Source of the DNA: Leptodontidium sp. MPI-SDFR-AT-0119
Lineage: Eukaryota > Ascomycota > Leotiomycetes > Helotiales > Leptodontidiaceae
Assembly: GCA_020726505.1 (NCBI GenBank)
Contig: JAHLEZ010000023.1
Coordinates: 496,001 to 560,000, forward strand
Direction: 5' to 3'
Length of the DNA stretch: 64,000 bases
A program made the position numbers and the translations under genes. This document shows positions 41,325 through 55,112 of the stretch, one piece after another. Below the pieces are notes generated by a model that saw only the letters and a program-made list of their open reading frames with translations, had not been told where the DNA came from and made no database searches. Each line of letters opens with the position of its first letter. The stretch's first letter is position 1.

Positions 41325-44300
41325 GATTGAATTTTCTTAACAGACCAAGACTTTGTTCTGAAAGGCTGCCAGAGGCCACAAGAAATTGTGGTGCGTGAGC
41401 TCAACAGAGAAAGGACGACGGAAAGAAACTTTTCTCGCGGAACCTTTGTTCTGGCAAGGCGTTCTCGTGGGGCAGATTGCCATGTGAGGCTGTCTGCTGT
41501 GTAGCATGCGCGATGAGTACTCGAGTAACGAGCCCACCAGCATGGGTCTGTGCGCTACAGGGCATTTCACAGCCAGATGGAAAAAAGTAATTCTTTAGTA
41601 AAATAATAATTCCAAAATCTAGTTAGGCGAAAGCCAGATTTGCTTCTTATTAATCGTTTGTTATAAGAACAAAGGAAAAGTATTAAGCTTTTGCTGATAT
41701 TCTAGCCTAAAATCATTGACTTCATGTTTTCTAAGCGTAAAAGGACCTCGCTAAACAACTTGTAGCGCAGAGACTCGGGCTCGTAACCCTGAGCCATTCT
41801 ATCATATTTCTTCTATACACACAACGTCGTCTGCATCCACCTGAGCTACCTAGTCTGAGCAAGTGAGTCCAAACATCGAGATTTGCGAGCACCAGAGACA
41901 AATTTTATTCCGCCTCGATGAGTGAGCTACTGTGGATAGGGGCCTGAACTAGTGAGCTGGGCCTGTTTCGACTCCTCGGTTACAGCTGCTGCCGCTTACT
42001 AAATATAGAAAGCGTTTGGGGAGCACTAGTCGCAAGTGACTGGTAATTCAGCCTTACCTTAAAAGGGTTTGTGCGGTTAGGGTTGGATTCTGGCTGACGG
42101 AGATTGTGGATGTAAGCCGGTAGCATATTTGGGTCCCCTAGTTGTAAAAGAGGCCTTTTCGGGCCCCTCGTTAAAAGGTAATAATGGTCTTAACTGCACC
42201 GCGTCACGAAAATATGGTAGACCTGAGCCTCACCAGAGCCGGGCATGAGCAAAGACGGCGTCAGTCACGTGAGCTCGAGATACCTCCTGCCCCTTATCCG
42301 AATCACGCCTCTGGACCCCCTCTATCACAACCAACACAAGCGAGCACAATTCCCCAATACATATCAGGGACGTCCTACCCCTCTCTCGAGTACATGCGGA
42401 AGCCTCTTCAACCACATTTGAGAAGTCTCCAAGATCCTCGCTCAGTGTTTGGGACACTTCGAAACTATTCTAAATTCTGCTACGCTGCTCGGTAGTAGAG
42501 GCCCATTTCAGATCAACTCGAGGCCACTTCCCTATCTCTCACACCGATGACATGGCCAAGATGTTTCCTTTTGTGATATCCGGGTCCACCTACTACCCTC
42601 GTACCAGCCAGATCGCTGCCATGGCCCCTAGCTTCGACTCGGCAGATGAAGAGTGGGATTCAATGAAGGTCAGGATGACAGTAAGAGCAATGATCCAAGG
42701 GAAGTAAAGGGCCAATGCAACGTAGAGACTCCACGACCATATCCTGCCACCCTCTACGACGAAAAGTAGGACTCTCGCCATCAAGTGGCTACATCCTGAA
42801 CAGAGACCGTCAATTCCACCGCCTACATCTCAACACTGAGAGTGCAATGCCACTCTGCCTAGTCCCCATCATCAGATTCCTGCACGAGGCGGAATATCTG
42901 CCAAGGTGGCACAGATCAGACCAACAAGCACATCCTCAAAAGGCTTAGGGCCCATTATACTAAACACCGATGGCATCGGTCACATATCAGCCCAGGCATC
43001 GTCGCTTGACCTCCCCTTGCAGTTGGATCCCGTTCACTAAACTGTTGCTCTACACTCTCAACTAGCCCACTCAGATACCTTACTCGTGTCCGGGCTACGA
43101 CCCAGAATGAGCACTAGCTTAGCAGATCCAAGGCCCCTTAGCCCTCGCCTGTCATGATACCCTATCCATCTACGACCTTTACCTATACTGTTCCAGAGTG
43201 GACAGCTCCTAAGGACCCTCCATCAAAACTAATTGCCCAGATTCAGCGAATATTCAACGAGAATACAATTAACACGGCGTTCCGTTATATGCACAACCAC
43301 GATCTCCTTTCCAGCTCAGATACGTCCAACATTACTTCTCGGCTCGACATGTATGTCCAAGCACCTGACGCTCCCAACTCTGTAACTTATAATTACGTTC
43401 ATTTGAGTAGCCGGGCATCCACATATCAGATTGTTCAATCCCATTCAGAGCTTCGAGGCCTCGTATAGGAAAAGCTGAGGCGTCTCGATGACCGGCAGAG
43501 GATCAGGTTCGGGACTGCTACCTAATCCCGTCTCCCACAAGATGTCTTTTGGAAGGACTTCCATGACGGAAATTACCTCCTGCAATAGTTCTTAGCCCAC
43601 CTCGGCAAGACAATGCTCATTGCCCCAAGTCTGTATGAACTCGTTCGTACTGCTGGGGCTGGAGGGGTTGGTAGCAAGTCGGCTGTCAGGTCTCCTGTGC
43701 AGCCAGCTACGCGTTCTCGAATTGTGGAAGCCTGTCTGTGGTTTTCTTGTGCCTCGCTTGCATTCATGACCACGCTTGCATCGCACTGGGAGCAAAGTTT
43801 CCTCAGCAACGTTCCACAGAAATCACCGAAGCTTCCCAAGCTGCCGCAGCACATCTTCTCGTTTAGGCCATCCGTTGGGCCCTACTTCCCCAAAATTTTT
43901 GCCGAGACCATCTTTCGGAACATCCTTTCCATATGTACCTTGTTTGGGAATGTAACCAGGCCCAGATTTTGGAGGAGGCTTAGAGATGAGTGGGAGGTTG
44001 AGCAGCGGTCGTTTCTGGTCACGAATATGAAGAGGTATACGGCCAGACTCGGGTGTATGGGCAATACCAGTCCCATCAACTGATGATAATAGTCTTCACT
44101 TTTTCTAAGTCGTTGACCTGTCCTTTGAAACGAAGGGCGCATTTGGCGAAGGTGCAAGTAACGAGAAGATTGTCGACCTTTGGATCGAAGTAAATTCAGG
44201 CAGTTCGGGCGGCATCGGTACCAATCAATCTAAATAGGAACTGGCACAATCTTCCTGCCTTCGCTCAAGCCTAGCTACGGATAAACAGGTAGACTGGGTA

Positions 44301-45927
44301 TATGCATGGACTCCAGATGCCTCTGTCAGCGACATCCTCACCCACTTCATCCTCACCGTCGGGGTTCGAGAAATAGTAAAGACGCTATCTCACATGCTGC
44401 TGGGCAATGACACGGGTCCGTTTGATAGACTGAAGAACCAGACTCGACGACGAATTTCGGGAGCGAGTTTCGGAAACAGGACAAACAACGTGAGTTTACC
44501 ATATGGACGGACCAGAGGTCTGAACTGGAGGCATGGGAGCAGAGGGCTATCATTTGGCAGCTAAGACGATTATTAAATTGAAAGGTCGTATTGAGTGAAT
44601 ATACTCGCCTCCAAACTAAGGTCAGCATCCAAATCCTCGCCATCTGATTTTTCAGAGTGGCCCTCCTCCTCGTATTGAGTGTTAAGATTCGTATCATCAG
44701 CCATCCCGATCTGTGGATTGAAATGCGTGATGGGGGTCTGTGGTATAAAGCTAGAGTATTACTAGTGAATGATAAACTAGAGATATATGGGCTCTACGGC
44801 TGAGTGTTAGGCAGCGGTGAAGAAGTCGAGCAGCCCAAATGTTTGTTGACTTTGCTAAGCGAGATTGGGATACGCCAAACAAAAATAAAAAAGGTACGAA
44901 TTTCGGTAAAGGGATGGCTATTCTGATTCATGGATACAAAAAGGAAGAGCGCAGTGGGGTCGTGGGTGATTTTAGACATGATGGATGCACTCACACGAGC
45001 ATGAGATTCAGATTCAGGCGCGATTAATATTCTGTGCTGATCACAAGTAGCTATGGTAAGGAGCTAATGTGGAAGGAATTTGCAATAACCGTTGCATCAA
45101 AGTTTAGCAACCGGGTGAGCAGCACCAAAACGAAGTACTGGCTTATTCGTTAACATGCTGGCGGAGGCTATAGCCAAAGGAAGCCAACATGTCTCGAACC
45201 TCATTAGGAGTATACGAAGCTTGATAACCAGACGCCGAATAACTGGCCCCCAACTATCGAATTGATAATCCCGCATCCTCATACTCATTCTTCAACTTAG
45301 CCCATGAGTTTGCCAGTATTTGTGCTGCATCTGCTTGGTCCTTGGTTCGATAATACAGTTGGTGGTCTACTCTTGGGACGATCAATGCCACTTGCCACTT
45401 CAACCGGCTCTTCGACTACAATGCCGCCGTTTCGGCGTCTAATTTGGTTGCAACCTCTCTTGTATTGGGGGATGCGTCAATTTCCTGGATGATAAGGTCA
45501 TTCTCTTTGGTGGTGCTTCGGCGAACCGACTCATCGTTTGACAGATCAGAGAGACCTTGCTGTGGTGGCGTTGAATATTTTCCATCCGGGAGCGGTATTT
45601 AAGTTGAGTTATAAGAAGGGAAGTGTCAGGGGAGGAGTGAAAGTGGTGGTGAGGAGGGGGCGATGGCCTGGTTTTGTGAGTGGATGGTGAGATGTTTTGT
45701 TTTCCTTCGTGTTGATCGAGCACGGATTTGTTCTTATAGAAGCAGTAATGAGTGCTAGAGTCAGAAGATATAATTGCGAGACTTTTTCTGTAGCAAATGT
45801 CATGTGAAATATTCAAACAAGCATCGAGAAGTTCTATTGGGCTACGGGATCGGAGAGAACACAATTTTCATTTTATATGCAGTTAGCTAATACATATATA
45901 TATACCGAAAATAAATGCACTCAAAAT
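41325..45927. other. Gene-poor degraded region with coding remnants
   Basis: 4.6 kb without an intact gene. Protein-like stretches occur at 43154-43468 (+; TFTYTVPEWTAPKDPPSKLI), at 43613-44083 (+; a Pro/Lys-rich segment then FFRNILSICTLFGN-like text) and on the minus strand at about 45100-45560. The last reads DAETAAL, stop, then SRLKWQVALIVPRVDHQLYY and WAKLKNEYEDAGLSIR in one frame with in-frame TAGs. None has a start, a full domain or a recognisable family. I read them as relics. Between about 41.6 and 42.2 kb there is AT-rich filler. Confidence 0.4.
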
Positions 45928-48813
45928 TTACACGATAAACTGATTGTGACAACTCCCTCCCCTACATCCTTTCCCGGTGGCAATCAACACCAGCAGCGAA
46001 ACATCCATCACTGCAACAGTCAACCACACCAAAACAGCCACCGTGGCCGTGAACCAATGGTTGCGCAACTTGACCTCGCCACCCTCGCTAGTGCTGACTG
46101 TCATATATTTATTTCGACAAGTAAAATAAATCAGGGGTGCCGAAACAAATGGCAGAATGGCACACAGGACGATCTGGGAGGCGTTCAATGCAGCGGTCAA
46201 CCCATTCCGACCCACTGCAGCTGCAATGATAATACTCGGCGTGATAGAAATGGATCGAGTAATCAACCGTCGTAGCCAGGGCGAACATGTCCAATTCAAA
46301 GAGCCCTCGCTGACCATTTGACCGGCAATAGTAGCTACAATGCCGGCTGAAGTACCACTGAGGAGAAGAGATACTGCGAAAATGGTTCCAGCAGCCGGGG
46401 CAATGGCTTTTGAGAGCAGGTCGTGCACAGCAAAGAGATCAGATTCTTTTGCCATGTCCTCATCGTTGAGAGATGCGCCGGCAGTTATCAGGATAGCACT
46501 GTTGACAAAGAGGGCGAACGTGAATAAGGCGATCACGAGTTCTGCGACGGAGTAATTCAGGCAATTGCGGATGGCGGATAGCGATGGGCGGTATTTAAGG
46601 CTGAGTGTTGATGATGAGAAATTCGCTGGTTCTGGTGGGATGTTCCCTTCTTTGACGTCGAACTCGTGAAGGCGGGCCTGAACCACCCCACTTCCAACAT
46701 AGAGGGAATGAGGCATAACTGTTGCGCCGATAATACCACAGCTGAGGTATAGACTAAATAAAGGCAATATGTCAGCATAACTTAACATGAACAAGGTAAG
46801 AGGAGCTAATACCCTTTTGGTTCCACAATAGAAGACGAAGGGAGATATCCTTTGAAAACTTCCGCGACTTGTACACCCTCGATGTAGGACAGCTGAATGA
46901 AGAAGCACATCATTACGCCAAGGACCAGGAGAATGACGAAATACTCAAAGTACCGAAGCTTTCGCATGGAGCCGGAAGTATTGTAGAACAGTAGAATGAT
47001 GAGCACATCGACCAAAGTGAGTGCGCATCCTGCGACCAGAGGAATATTCAGAAGAAGATTCAATGCTATGGCTGATCCGATGACCTGAATGAAGTATTAA
47101 TATTCGTGTTGATTAACAGAGTTAGATATATTTACCTCGGTAATATCCGTAGCGATAATGGCGCTCTCAGCTAGGACGTAGAGGGTGTAGTTTAACCACC
47201 TGGGAAGGTGCTCTCTGCAGTGCTCGGCAAGGTTCAGACCTGTGACAGTGCCGAGTTTGATGCACAAAGTTTGCAAGAAGATGGCGAACAGATTCGACAA
47301 TAGAATGATGAATAGTAATTTGAACCGGTAGGTGGCACCCGCCAAGATATCCGTGGAGTAGTTTCCAGGATCCATATACGCCACTGCGATGATGTATCCT
47401 ATATATCGGTGTGCAATTAGTCGGGTGTACTCCGTTGAAAACATTATTCGGAGGGAACTTACCTGGCCCAATAAACTTTCCAAATTTCCGGATAACCCTC
47501 CAGGCGTTCTGCAAAATTCCAGAGAATGTCCTCCTAGCATTGGGGTCGGAAGAGCATTGGGTAGCATGCGCATCGGATGATCCCTTCTCGTTGATTCCAG
47601 TAGATGGAACTTTACCTGAACCATTACCTTTTTCGCCCTCTCGCATCTCGCTGACATTTTCGACATCATGAATGGAGCTGGTGAAAATCTCCCGAGGGGA
47701 ATGCTCAAGTACAGTCGTTGTCGGCTGACGGCCAAGAGGCAGATTGGTGGTTTCGCCGCTAGCCGGGACTGAGATAGTGGTAGGAAGCCATCCTCCTTGT
47801 ATGCTGGGAACGGCTCCATGGTCTAATAGACGTTGGGCAATCACTCCATGACCCTGGTAAGCAGCTAGCTGGAGAGCATTGCTGTACTGATCATGGCTAC
47901 TGACATCGGCCCCACTCGCCAGCAGAATGCGAACAACTTCGTCGTGGCCTTCTGATGCGGCAGCTTCAAGGGCGCTGCCGAATTCTCCTCCTCTGATGTT
48001 GACATTCGCCCCACGCTCTATCAGTAAAATGATCATTTCCTCGTTGCCTTCACATGCAGCTGCTTGCAGAGCTGTCCCGAACTCTCCAGACAGAGCGTTG
48101 ACGTCCGCCCCGTTGTCCAGGAGAAGTTCGACAACGTCCTCGTGTCCTTCGGATGCAGCTGCCTGAAGTGCAGTGCCATAGAATCCTCCTACTGCATTGA
48201 CATCGGCGCCTTGATCTATCAAGAGCTGAACAACTGCCTCATGTCCTTGTCGTGCCGCCGCGTGCAGTGCTGTGCCCGATTCCCTGCTCCGCATGCTGCC
48301 AGACTCTCCGCTGATGAAACTGCCGGATTCTCTGCTCAACAAACTGGCAGAGTCTCGGGCCACAGCACTCATGTTGCTTACTTGGGTATTCGGATCTGCA
48401 CCTCTGCCCAGTAGAAGTTCGACGACTGAATCGTGCCCTTTGTGGGCTGCCGCTCGCAAAGCGCTGCCAAACTCCCCGCCTTCCGCATCGATGTCGGCAC
48501 CTCTATCGAGGAGTATTTCTACCACATTTGCGTGGTCTCCATATGCGGCGGCCTGTAGCGCAGTGCCATAGAACCCTCCCACGCTATTTATCTCAGCCCC
48601 CCTTCTGAGCAAGAGGTCGACGACTGCAACGTGTCCCCCATATGCTGCTGCCGACAAGGCATTTCCGCAGAGTCCACCAACAGCGTTGACCTCAGCTCCA
48701 TTGTCCAAAAGATGCTGAACGGCTTCCACACGCCCCGAATATGCTGCCTCGTGCAATGTGTTTCCGTCTGTTCCACTTGGTACACTGGGCCAAGATCTGC
48801 TCGCGATGTCCAT
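45928..48813 (-). CDS. Ankyrin-repeat / NRAMP metal-ion transporter fusion
   Basis: One gene of four exons (minus): 48813-47463, 47398-47136, 47084-46813, 46753-45928, giving 903 residues with every junction in phase. Introns are 64, 51 and 59 bp (GTAAGT, GTAAAT, GTATTA donors). Residues ~16-345 hold nine ankyrin repeats (for example ALQAAASEGHEDVVELLLDN), with a Ser-rich insert of about 35 residues after the fourth. A ~95-residue polar linker follows. From about residue 440 a complete NRAMP/Smf transporter begins: FGKFIGPGYIIAVAYMDPGN spans the intron 1 junction, with the metal-binding Asp460/Asn463 in helix 1 and GATVMPHSLYVGS (Met642) in helix 6. About eleven helices follow. NRAMPs import Mn2+, Fe2+ and similar ions with protons. 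The ankyrin part is presumably cytosolic and regulatory (inference). No stop or start separates the halves. Confidence 0.88.
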
Positions 48814-51501
48814 TGGTTCTAGCAGCGAAGGCGGTCAGCATCGGTATTTTGACACGGAGAAGATGGTGTATGCCATACCAACAGATGCTGCGGCGCAAAA
48901 GTCAAGGACGGACAACTCAAAACATCCCAATGCTAAAGTCTCAAGTGCAAGTTGAGGACCACGGAGTAAAATATTCAAAGGACGGGACGGGACAGGACCA
49001 GCAAAAGATATGTAAATGTAGCCGCACAGCTCTGGTCAATTGAGGGCGCCGGGATCGACCGCATCAACATGGCACCACCATCTCTGGCCTCCATACAGAA
49101 TACACCATGGCGCAGCTGAATGCAGAATTTTGTGCACCACCGTCTGACTGCACCACCCGATTGGTCTGGCCAGGCCGAATCTCAGCCCGAATCTCAGCCC
49201 AAACCTTGGCGAGGGAGAATCAAAGACATGATATCGTGCACAACACTATTGGCGGGCTAGCGCAAGAACGAGAGGGTTTAAACGGGCCTTGGAGGAGATG
49301 ATGGGTGTGAATGCCATCGCTCGACTTGAACATAGAAGTAGATGAAGGGACGCAAGTGTGAAGCGAGAACGTGAAGCGTGGGGTGTGAGGGGCGAGAGGG
49401 TTGAAGGCATGGAGTTCCAGACTTCCCGCCCTCGCCTAACTTCGTACGCGGCCCATCGTGGCAGCGCAGCCATGGCTGCTTGGTGGCACAACAGGGCTGC
49501 TTCCAGACTCGACTCGACTGCACAACATCTCCCACAGCCACCAACTTCTCCATATCATGAACCGTGAACTCAACCTTGACCCAGGGAGTCGAAAAGCAAC
49601 CAAGCAACCACCTTCTCATACGTAGGCGACCTCGACCAGCTGAACGAATATATGAGCTGGAGAAGAACGTGTTGCACGACTCCACCACGAGGCAGAGCCC
49701 TGGCAGTTCCTCAAATCGAGCATTCGTTGATCACATTGCATTTCAGGCCTGGCCAGACCAGAAGGTATCATCAAGATGGCAAACGTTCCTTCTGCTGAAG
49801 AGTCTCCAAAACCCAAGGAGAAATACGAATATCGAACTATCCAAGAACCTGATCAATTCAGAGTGCTCCACCTTCTCCCGGGATAACACCACGAACCAAT
49901 TCAAATCAAGCTCTCTCACCGCCCTTTATCTTTCATGCCCCAATGCGAGGCTCCCTCCTATAAATAGAGGTCGTTAAATCGAGATCACGAGATCCACTGT
50001 GAAGGGAAGGTCTTGAAATCTACGGACAACTTGTTCTCCTACCATTTACGAGGGTGTTCCGGGGGACAAGGGGAGTCTTATCGATGGAGTATCTATTATG
50101 GGAGGCAGACATTGTAGAACCTGAGTAGAAATTTCATTAGGGACATTAAGAGCCGAGTCAGTACTAACTAGAATGTAGATCTCGAGAGGATGATGGGCGT
50201 TGGACTAGGGCCATTATCGGGATGATTGACAAGAGGTCGTTGAACCAATGCAATGTAATCACTACTCGACTTGATGCGAAAGGTCGCACGTAAATACAAC
50301 TTACATTTGTCTAACGTCAGATACATTAGTCTAATGTTCTGGAAGAGAGAAGTTGAGACAATACCTCCAATACCCACGCACACTGAGCGGTAAATCGCTG
50401 CGACGGAAGCCATGCCTGGAAAAGGTACTCGCGACATCCAATTTCATTTCGTCAGTTTCCAACCACCTCCCAATTCATTCTACACCCTTCAAATGCCCAC
50501 TGCCTCTTGTAACGGGCTTCTCGTACCATTTAAACGATATAGACTTTGTATCTTGTGCGTTCGCTCCTCTCGACCTTTGCTCCTTTCGCCTGACAGGGCC
50601 GAAGCACTTGATTTTACTAGAAAATAACTCAGTCTTTGATTAGATAGAGCTTTCAAGTCAATAAGAAATCTAATTTCAGATCAACATCACCAGATATCCC
50701 ATTGACGTTAAAGTGGAGTTCAGTAGAACCTAGCTTGTTAGTCATCGAACACGGTGCTGATAGCCCCGCTCTCTTCTGACACTGGTTATGACATCGAGAC
50801 CATACCGACTATGCATGTTTTCTTCTCACTGTGCTTATCATATCCGCCCTCCAAACGATCTTGTACCTCTTTTGTCACTTGCAGAACGACTTGCGAAACG
50901 ACCTGTGAATAAAGCTAAAGAAGTCCGACTGCGAACGTAACCCCCAGACTGATCGTCGACATGCCTAGCTCCTCCAGCTCTTGGACATGCAACAATTGAC
51001 AAAACGCTGCGATTAGAAGTCAGCCGGTCTAAGTCAATTCCGATCCGACGATTGACAAGATCCTGCGAATGGAAGTCATCAACGAATTGTCTTAGACGGA
51101 GCTGGATTGCGGCGGTTATTATGCTATGGAATTTGGTGTTGCTATTAACCCAAGGTGGTCAGCATTGAGTCTTCGATTCCAAAGGGCCCAACCGCGCCAA
51201 TGGATCACCAAGCCCCATTTTTAGAATACACGACAATTCCTGAACCAGGCAATGACGCCTAATTAATCACGAAGCAATTTCTTCACGAGACGAGAGTCCT
51301 TCTCCGAAACAAGCAGAGGACGACCCATCAGTCCAGAAGCCACTCGAGCCTCCCATCCCAACATCTTAAAGAGGTTTGACAGGGAGGGAGGATTGGGACA
51401 GAAGTCCATCTTGCGCAAATCAAATCTTGAATAGAGTTATCAAAAGATGTATACCTCGCTCCCCAGTTCCTAAAATTTGGTTTCCCCATCTCGACTTTGA
51501 A
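48814..51501. other. Long intergenic stretch, no supported gene
   Basis: 2.7 kb between the ankyrin-NRAMP start and the OPT transporter 3' end. ORFs near 49.1-49.9 kb overlap on both strands and lack motifs. I see no repeat structure or RNA gene. Confidence 0.4.
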
Positions 51502-54001
51502 CTAGCACGAAAGCCCTGGGCACCCAAGTTGAGTCCCGTAAACATCACCAGATACACCGCCAAGCTGCAAACAAGCGCCAATAACACCACCCATACCCTC
51601 ACCAGCGATCAAACCAGCTGCAACTGCATATCCATAAATCTTGAAACTATGTGGCTTGAACTTAATCCACAGGGCAGCGATAATAGCACCAATTAACGCG
51701 GCATTAGTAAACACTGGCACCGGAACAATAAACGAAAGAGCGATTGCTCCCCAGTTAGGAAGATAAACGCGGTATTTATCTCTTGGACCAACAAGATAGA
51801 AATGACGGAAAATGACCTGGATAACGCTGAGAGCACCCATGCAACAAGCGAAGATTCCAGAACTGAGTGGAATGGAAATCCTAGGTTGGGTAACAGCTTC
51901 GGCAACTGCTACCCAGGCGGAAACGGATGGCGCGAAGAAGGGACATGTATCGTAGTCCTCTGGATGGAGAATACAGGGATAAGCAGAAGCAAAGAGGATA
52001 AACATGCCGGGCGCCATCCACACTGCAACAAATGTGCCCATAGCTTGGGCATACCACTGCTTAATAGGAGGTGTGCGGAGGAGGAATCCAGTACGAAAAT
52101 CGCCTGTAAGGGACGTAGCTACATCAGCAGCACCAGCAGCGATACCACCAGCGATAAGGTTGAGCTTCTGGGCGTGTTGGATAGAGTATCCGTGGCCTGA
52201 TGTAACAGCTCCGAAGACAAGTTGACTAGCTTTAGAAGAGGCAGTTACAGGAGGTTGATCTGTTACGGCGCCAATTTGAACGCAGAGGAATGAGAAGAAG
52301 AAGCCAAGGATACAAGCGAGTATTGTTAATCCTGGGTTCATTTGCTAGGGATGTTGATCAGCTTATGGGTTATCAAACTTAGCATTCCGAGTTTCTTACC
52401 CATTGAACAGAGTAAATCACCATAGCCATAACAATAGTGACAAGCAAGCCTAAGATCCACATCCAGTCTTTGACTTGATCCTTTGGCAGCGCAGGATCTG
52501 TCACGATATCTGTGTGGTGTTCGATTCTGTTGTGGTCTGCAAAGACCCTCTTGCCATGCTTCTGAGCCACAGCATTGATTCCTGTCTTGGATTGCTGAAA
52601 CAAAGATTTAAATGCAATGTAGATGATCTTGTACTGTATAAGAAGTTCCGCCACGGAGGCGCAAACCATGATCATCACCGCACTATGAAGCGGGTTAGCA
52701 CTAACAAGAAATCAGATATCTCGAGAATATTAACTTACGGCCAAAGTAACCAGTAGCGTGGAGAAGGAGTGCCAACACCGATATTTCTAAGAGAGGAAAA
52801 AGACACAAGAGGACTCCACTTCGGGTCATCTGGCATAGTCGCCACGCCAATACATTCACCATAGTGAACAAGAAGCGGTCCAATAAGGCCCCATGCAAGA
52901 ACTGACCCAGCAAACATAGATATAGCAGAATTAAGGCCAATAAGCATGCCACTGCCAATAAAAGCCGGAGTCCATTCTATGTACCAGCCCCAGTTCTCGA
53001 TATTAAGAGCCCAGTTCGTATAGCCGCTCCAGATGTAAATCCTAAATTTAATAAACATCTTGATTCTTAAGGACAAGGGTTAGAACCTACCAAGTGAAAA
53101 TATGCCAATCATATAGGATGCCGATAGCATAATATGAACCTACTCTATGTACAAGGGCACCAAAAAAGGCGAGGCTTAATGCCTTTACCTTTGACATAGC
53201 TTCCCTGGCTCCGCTGCCTGTAGAATGCATTGTTCGAATGGTGATTGCAGTCGCAGTCGCTGGTGAGTGTTAACACGATGCGTAATAACATATACGTAGG
53301 ATGCACAACTTACGAGTCGGGAATATTAATCTGAGCTCTCTTGCAACTTGAATAACAAAGAACTTCCGTAAGGGCGTCGCAAAGAAAAGGCCGAAGAACG
53401 AGCACATGAGAGTAAGAGTAAATATCTGTCCAATGTCTTGCTTAGGGTTGTTGCTTAAAAGGTCTAATCGGTACATAGCTGGTAGGGCGGCGACAAAGAG
53501 GCCTGTAATGCCGCCGGCACCGGTAGCAGCTGCTTGAATGATGACATTTTCCTGGGGACCAAATGATCCTCCAAGAATCGGCACTCCCGGAGCCCACTTG
53601 GAAAGAGATTTGATGATGCCGTATCCGAAGATGGCGCTGAATATGGTTGCGCTGAATCCAAATCCAGTCTTCAGGCCTATAGTCAATTAGGATTGAGGAT
53701 TCATAGGAAGATAGTAGTCTACTACGATACCTAGATAAAGATTAGAGGCGCTAACAAGGGAACCGAGAACGATTCCAACAGCGACAGCTCGGATTGTAAG
53801 AATTTGATCCTCTAAGGGGGTCCCTTCAGCGACAGGGAATGGTTTGTAAAGATCTAGGATCTCTTCTTGTAAAGGTTGCTCTTGAGAACTCTGGTCGTGC
53901 TGTTCGTCCTCAGTAAAGTGGGCTGGGACTGTTTTTTCGTTCATCGTCTTGCTGTCCAGGGTTGCGGACTCGTCGATGGGAGCATCAGAGATGTGCTCCA
54001 T
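51502..54001 (-). CDS. OPT-family oligopeptide/metal-chelate transporter
   Basis: Proton-driven uptake of small peptides or peptide-like metal chelates at the plasma membrane. Six exons (minus): 54001-53731, 53676-53314, 53259-53091, 53041-52739, 52682-52400, 52344-51502, totalling 743 residues. The five introns are 54, 54, 49, 56 and 55 bp. The N-terminal ~65 residues are polar and cytosolic. The membrane part begins at [20 protein letters not shown] and has family words such as [51 protein letters not shown], the [11 protein letters not shown] helix and [17 protein letters not shown] at the end. Length and about 14-16 helices are normal for OPT. The protein ends GCPGLSC rather than the more usual GCPGF. 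Substrate cannot be assigned. Confidence 0.92.
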
Positions 54002-55112
54002 CTTAGCTTCGAGTGTGTTGATGTCTGAACTTGGGATATGCCAACCGGCCTCGTGGGGGAAATGTCTCTTTGTATGTTTCTAATCTCGGGACATTCTTTG
54101 ACCGTGGAAGAACAGCACTCCTAGCTCTTAACTTCTTAGGAAAACTTTAATAGAGGGGTCACAACGATTAATAGACCCCCATGCAAAAACCTCGCAATCG
54201 AACCAATGATCGAGCTGCCTTTTCGGTCTCAACCCCCCAGTACAAAGTGGCTTTCCGTTTTAAAAGGATATTTCGCCATATTGTACCCCTATGATGAAGA
54301 AGTTCCGATCGCATGTGCGTATGCTGGTCGAAAATAATTATAAGAAAAAGCTACCCGAATTCCAAGCTTTCAGGGAAATGCCGTAGATCATAAAACCTCG
54401 GAGTGCTACCACGAAGTGAAGTTGTCCAGCTCTTTTTGTACGGCCTGAGAGATACACAGAACCTTCATGGAACAAAGAGTGCGGGCCCTACTGTAAGTGG
54501 CCTCGAGGTAACGTATGTGGCTTGCATGACAGGTGAACTTCAGCGAGTGCCACCCAATCAACAGTCGCGAAAGGTCGTCCGCGCAAGCCACAGCATGCAC
54601 TCCAGCTCTGCAACAAATCACGATCGTTTGATTCCAATCCAGAGAGCGGGAACTTGCCGAGGATTTCCTTTTCCGGAATTTAGTTTCAAATATCAACATA
54701 CCCCGGACATCGCTATCGTCCAATAGAGATTAATACCAGATATTTAATACTCGGTGAAGGAGAAAGGCTGATTGCCGAAGACTCGCTCAACCCGCAATCA
54801 AGCTTTGCTGTTACTAGGCAGCAAATGGCAAAAAAAACCGAAAGCATGTCTCAGCCCCGCACCAAACGTGGGAGAGCTGAATTTTTACACTTTTTTGATA
54901 CAGTTTCGGAAGCACGTCTCCGAACACGGTTCGGTGCAGCTTCGCTTCCCTTCGCGGCCGGCCCAACGCTGCGTTGGCAGTAAGTGGCTGTGAAAATGGC
55001 AAGGGAGCCCAAGCCACAACTCCACAACACGTTATCTACAAAACCTTTATTTCCAGAGCCTCTGCCCAGACTATCCTTCAATTGTGTTGCCTCAACAATA
55101 TCAACTGTATCA
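54002..55112. other. Divergent upstream region, no gene seen
   Basis: 1.1 kb between the OPT gene start (minus) and the acetyltransferase start (plus). Only ORFs with no recognisable content occur (for example on both strands at 54.4-54.7 kb). Confidence 0.4.
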
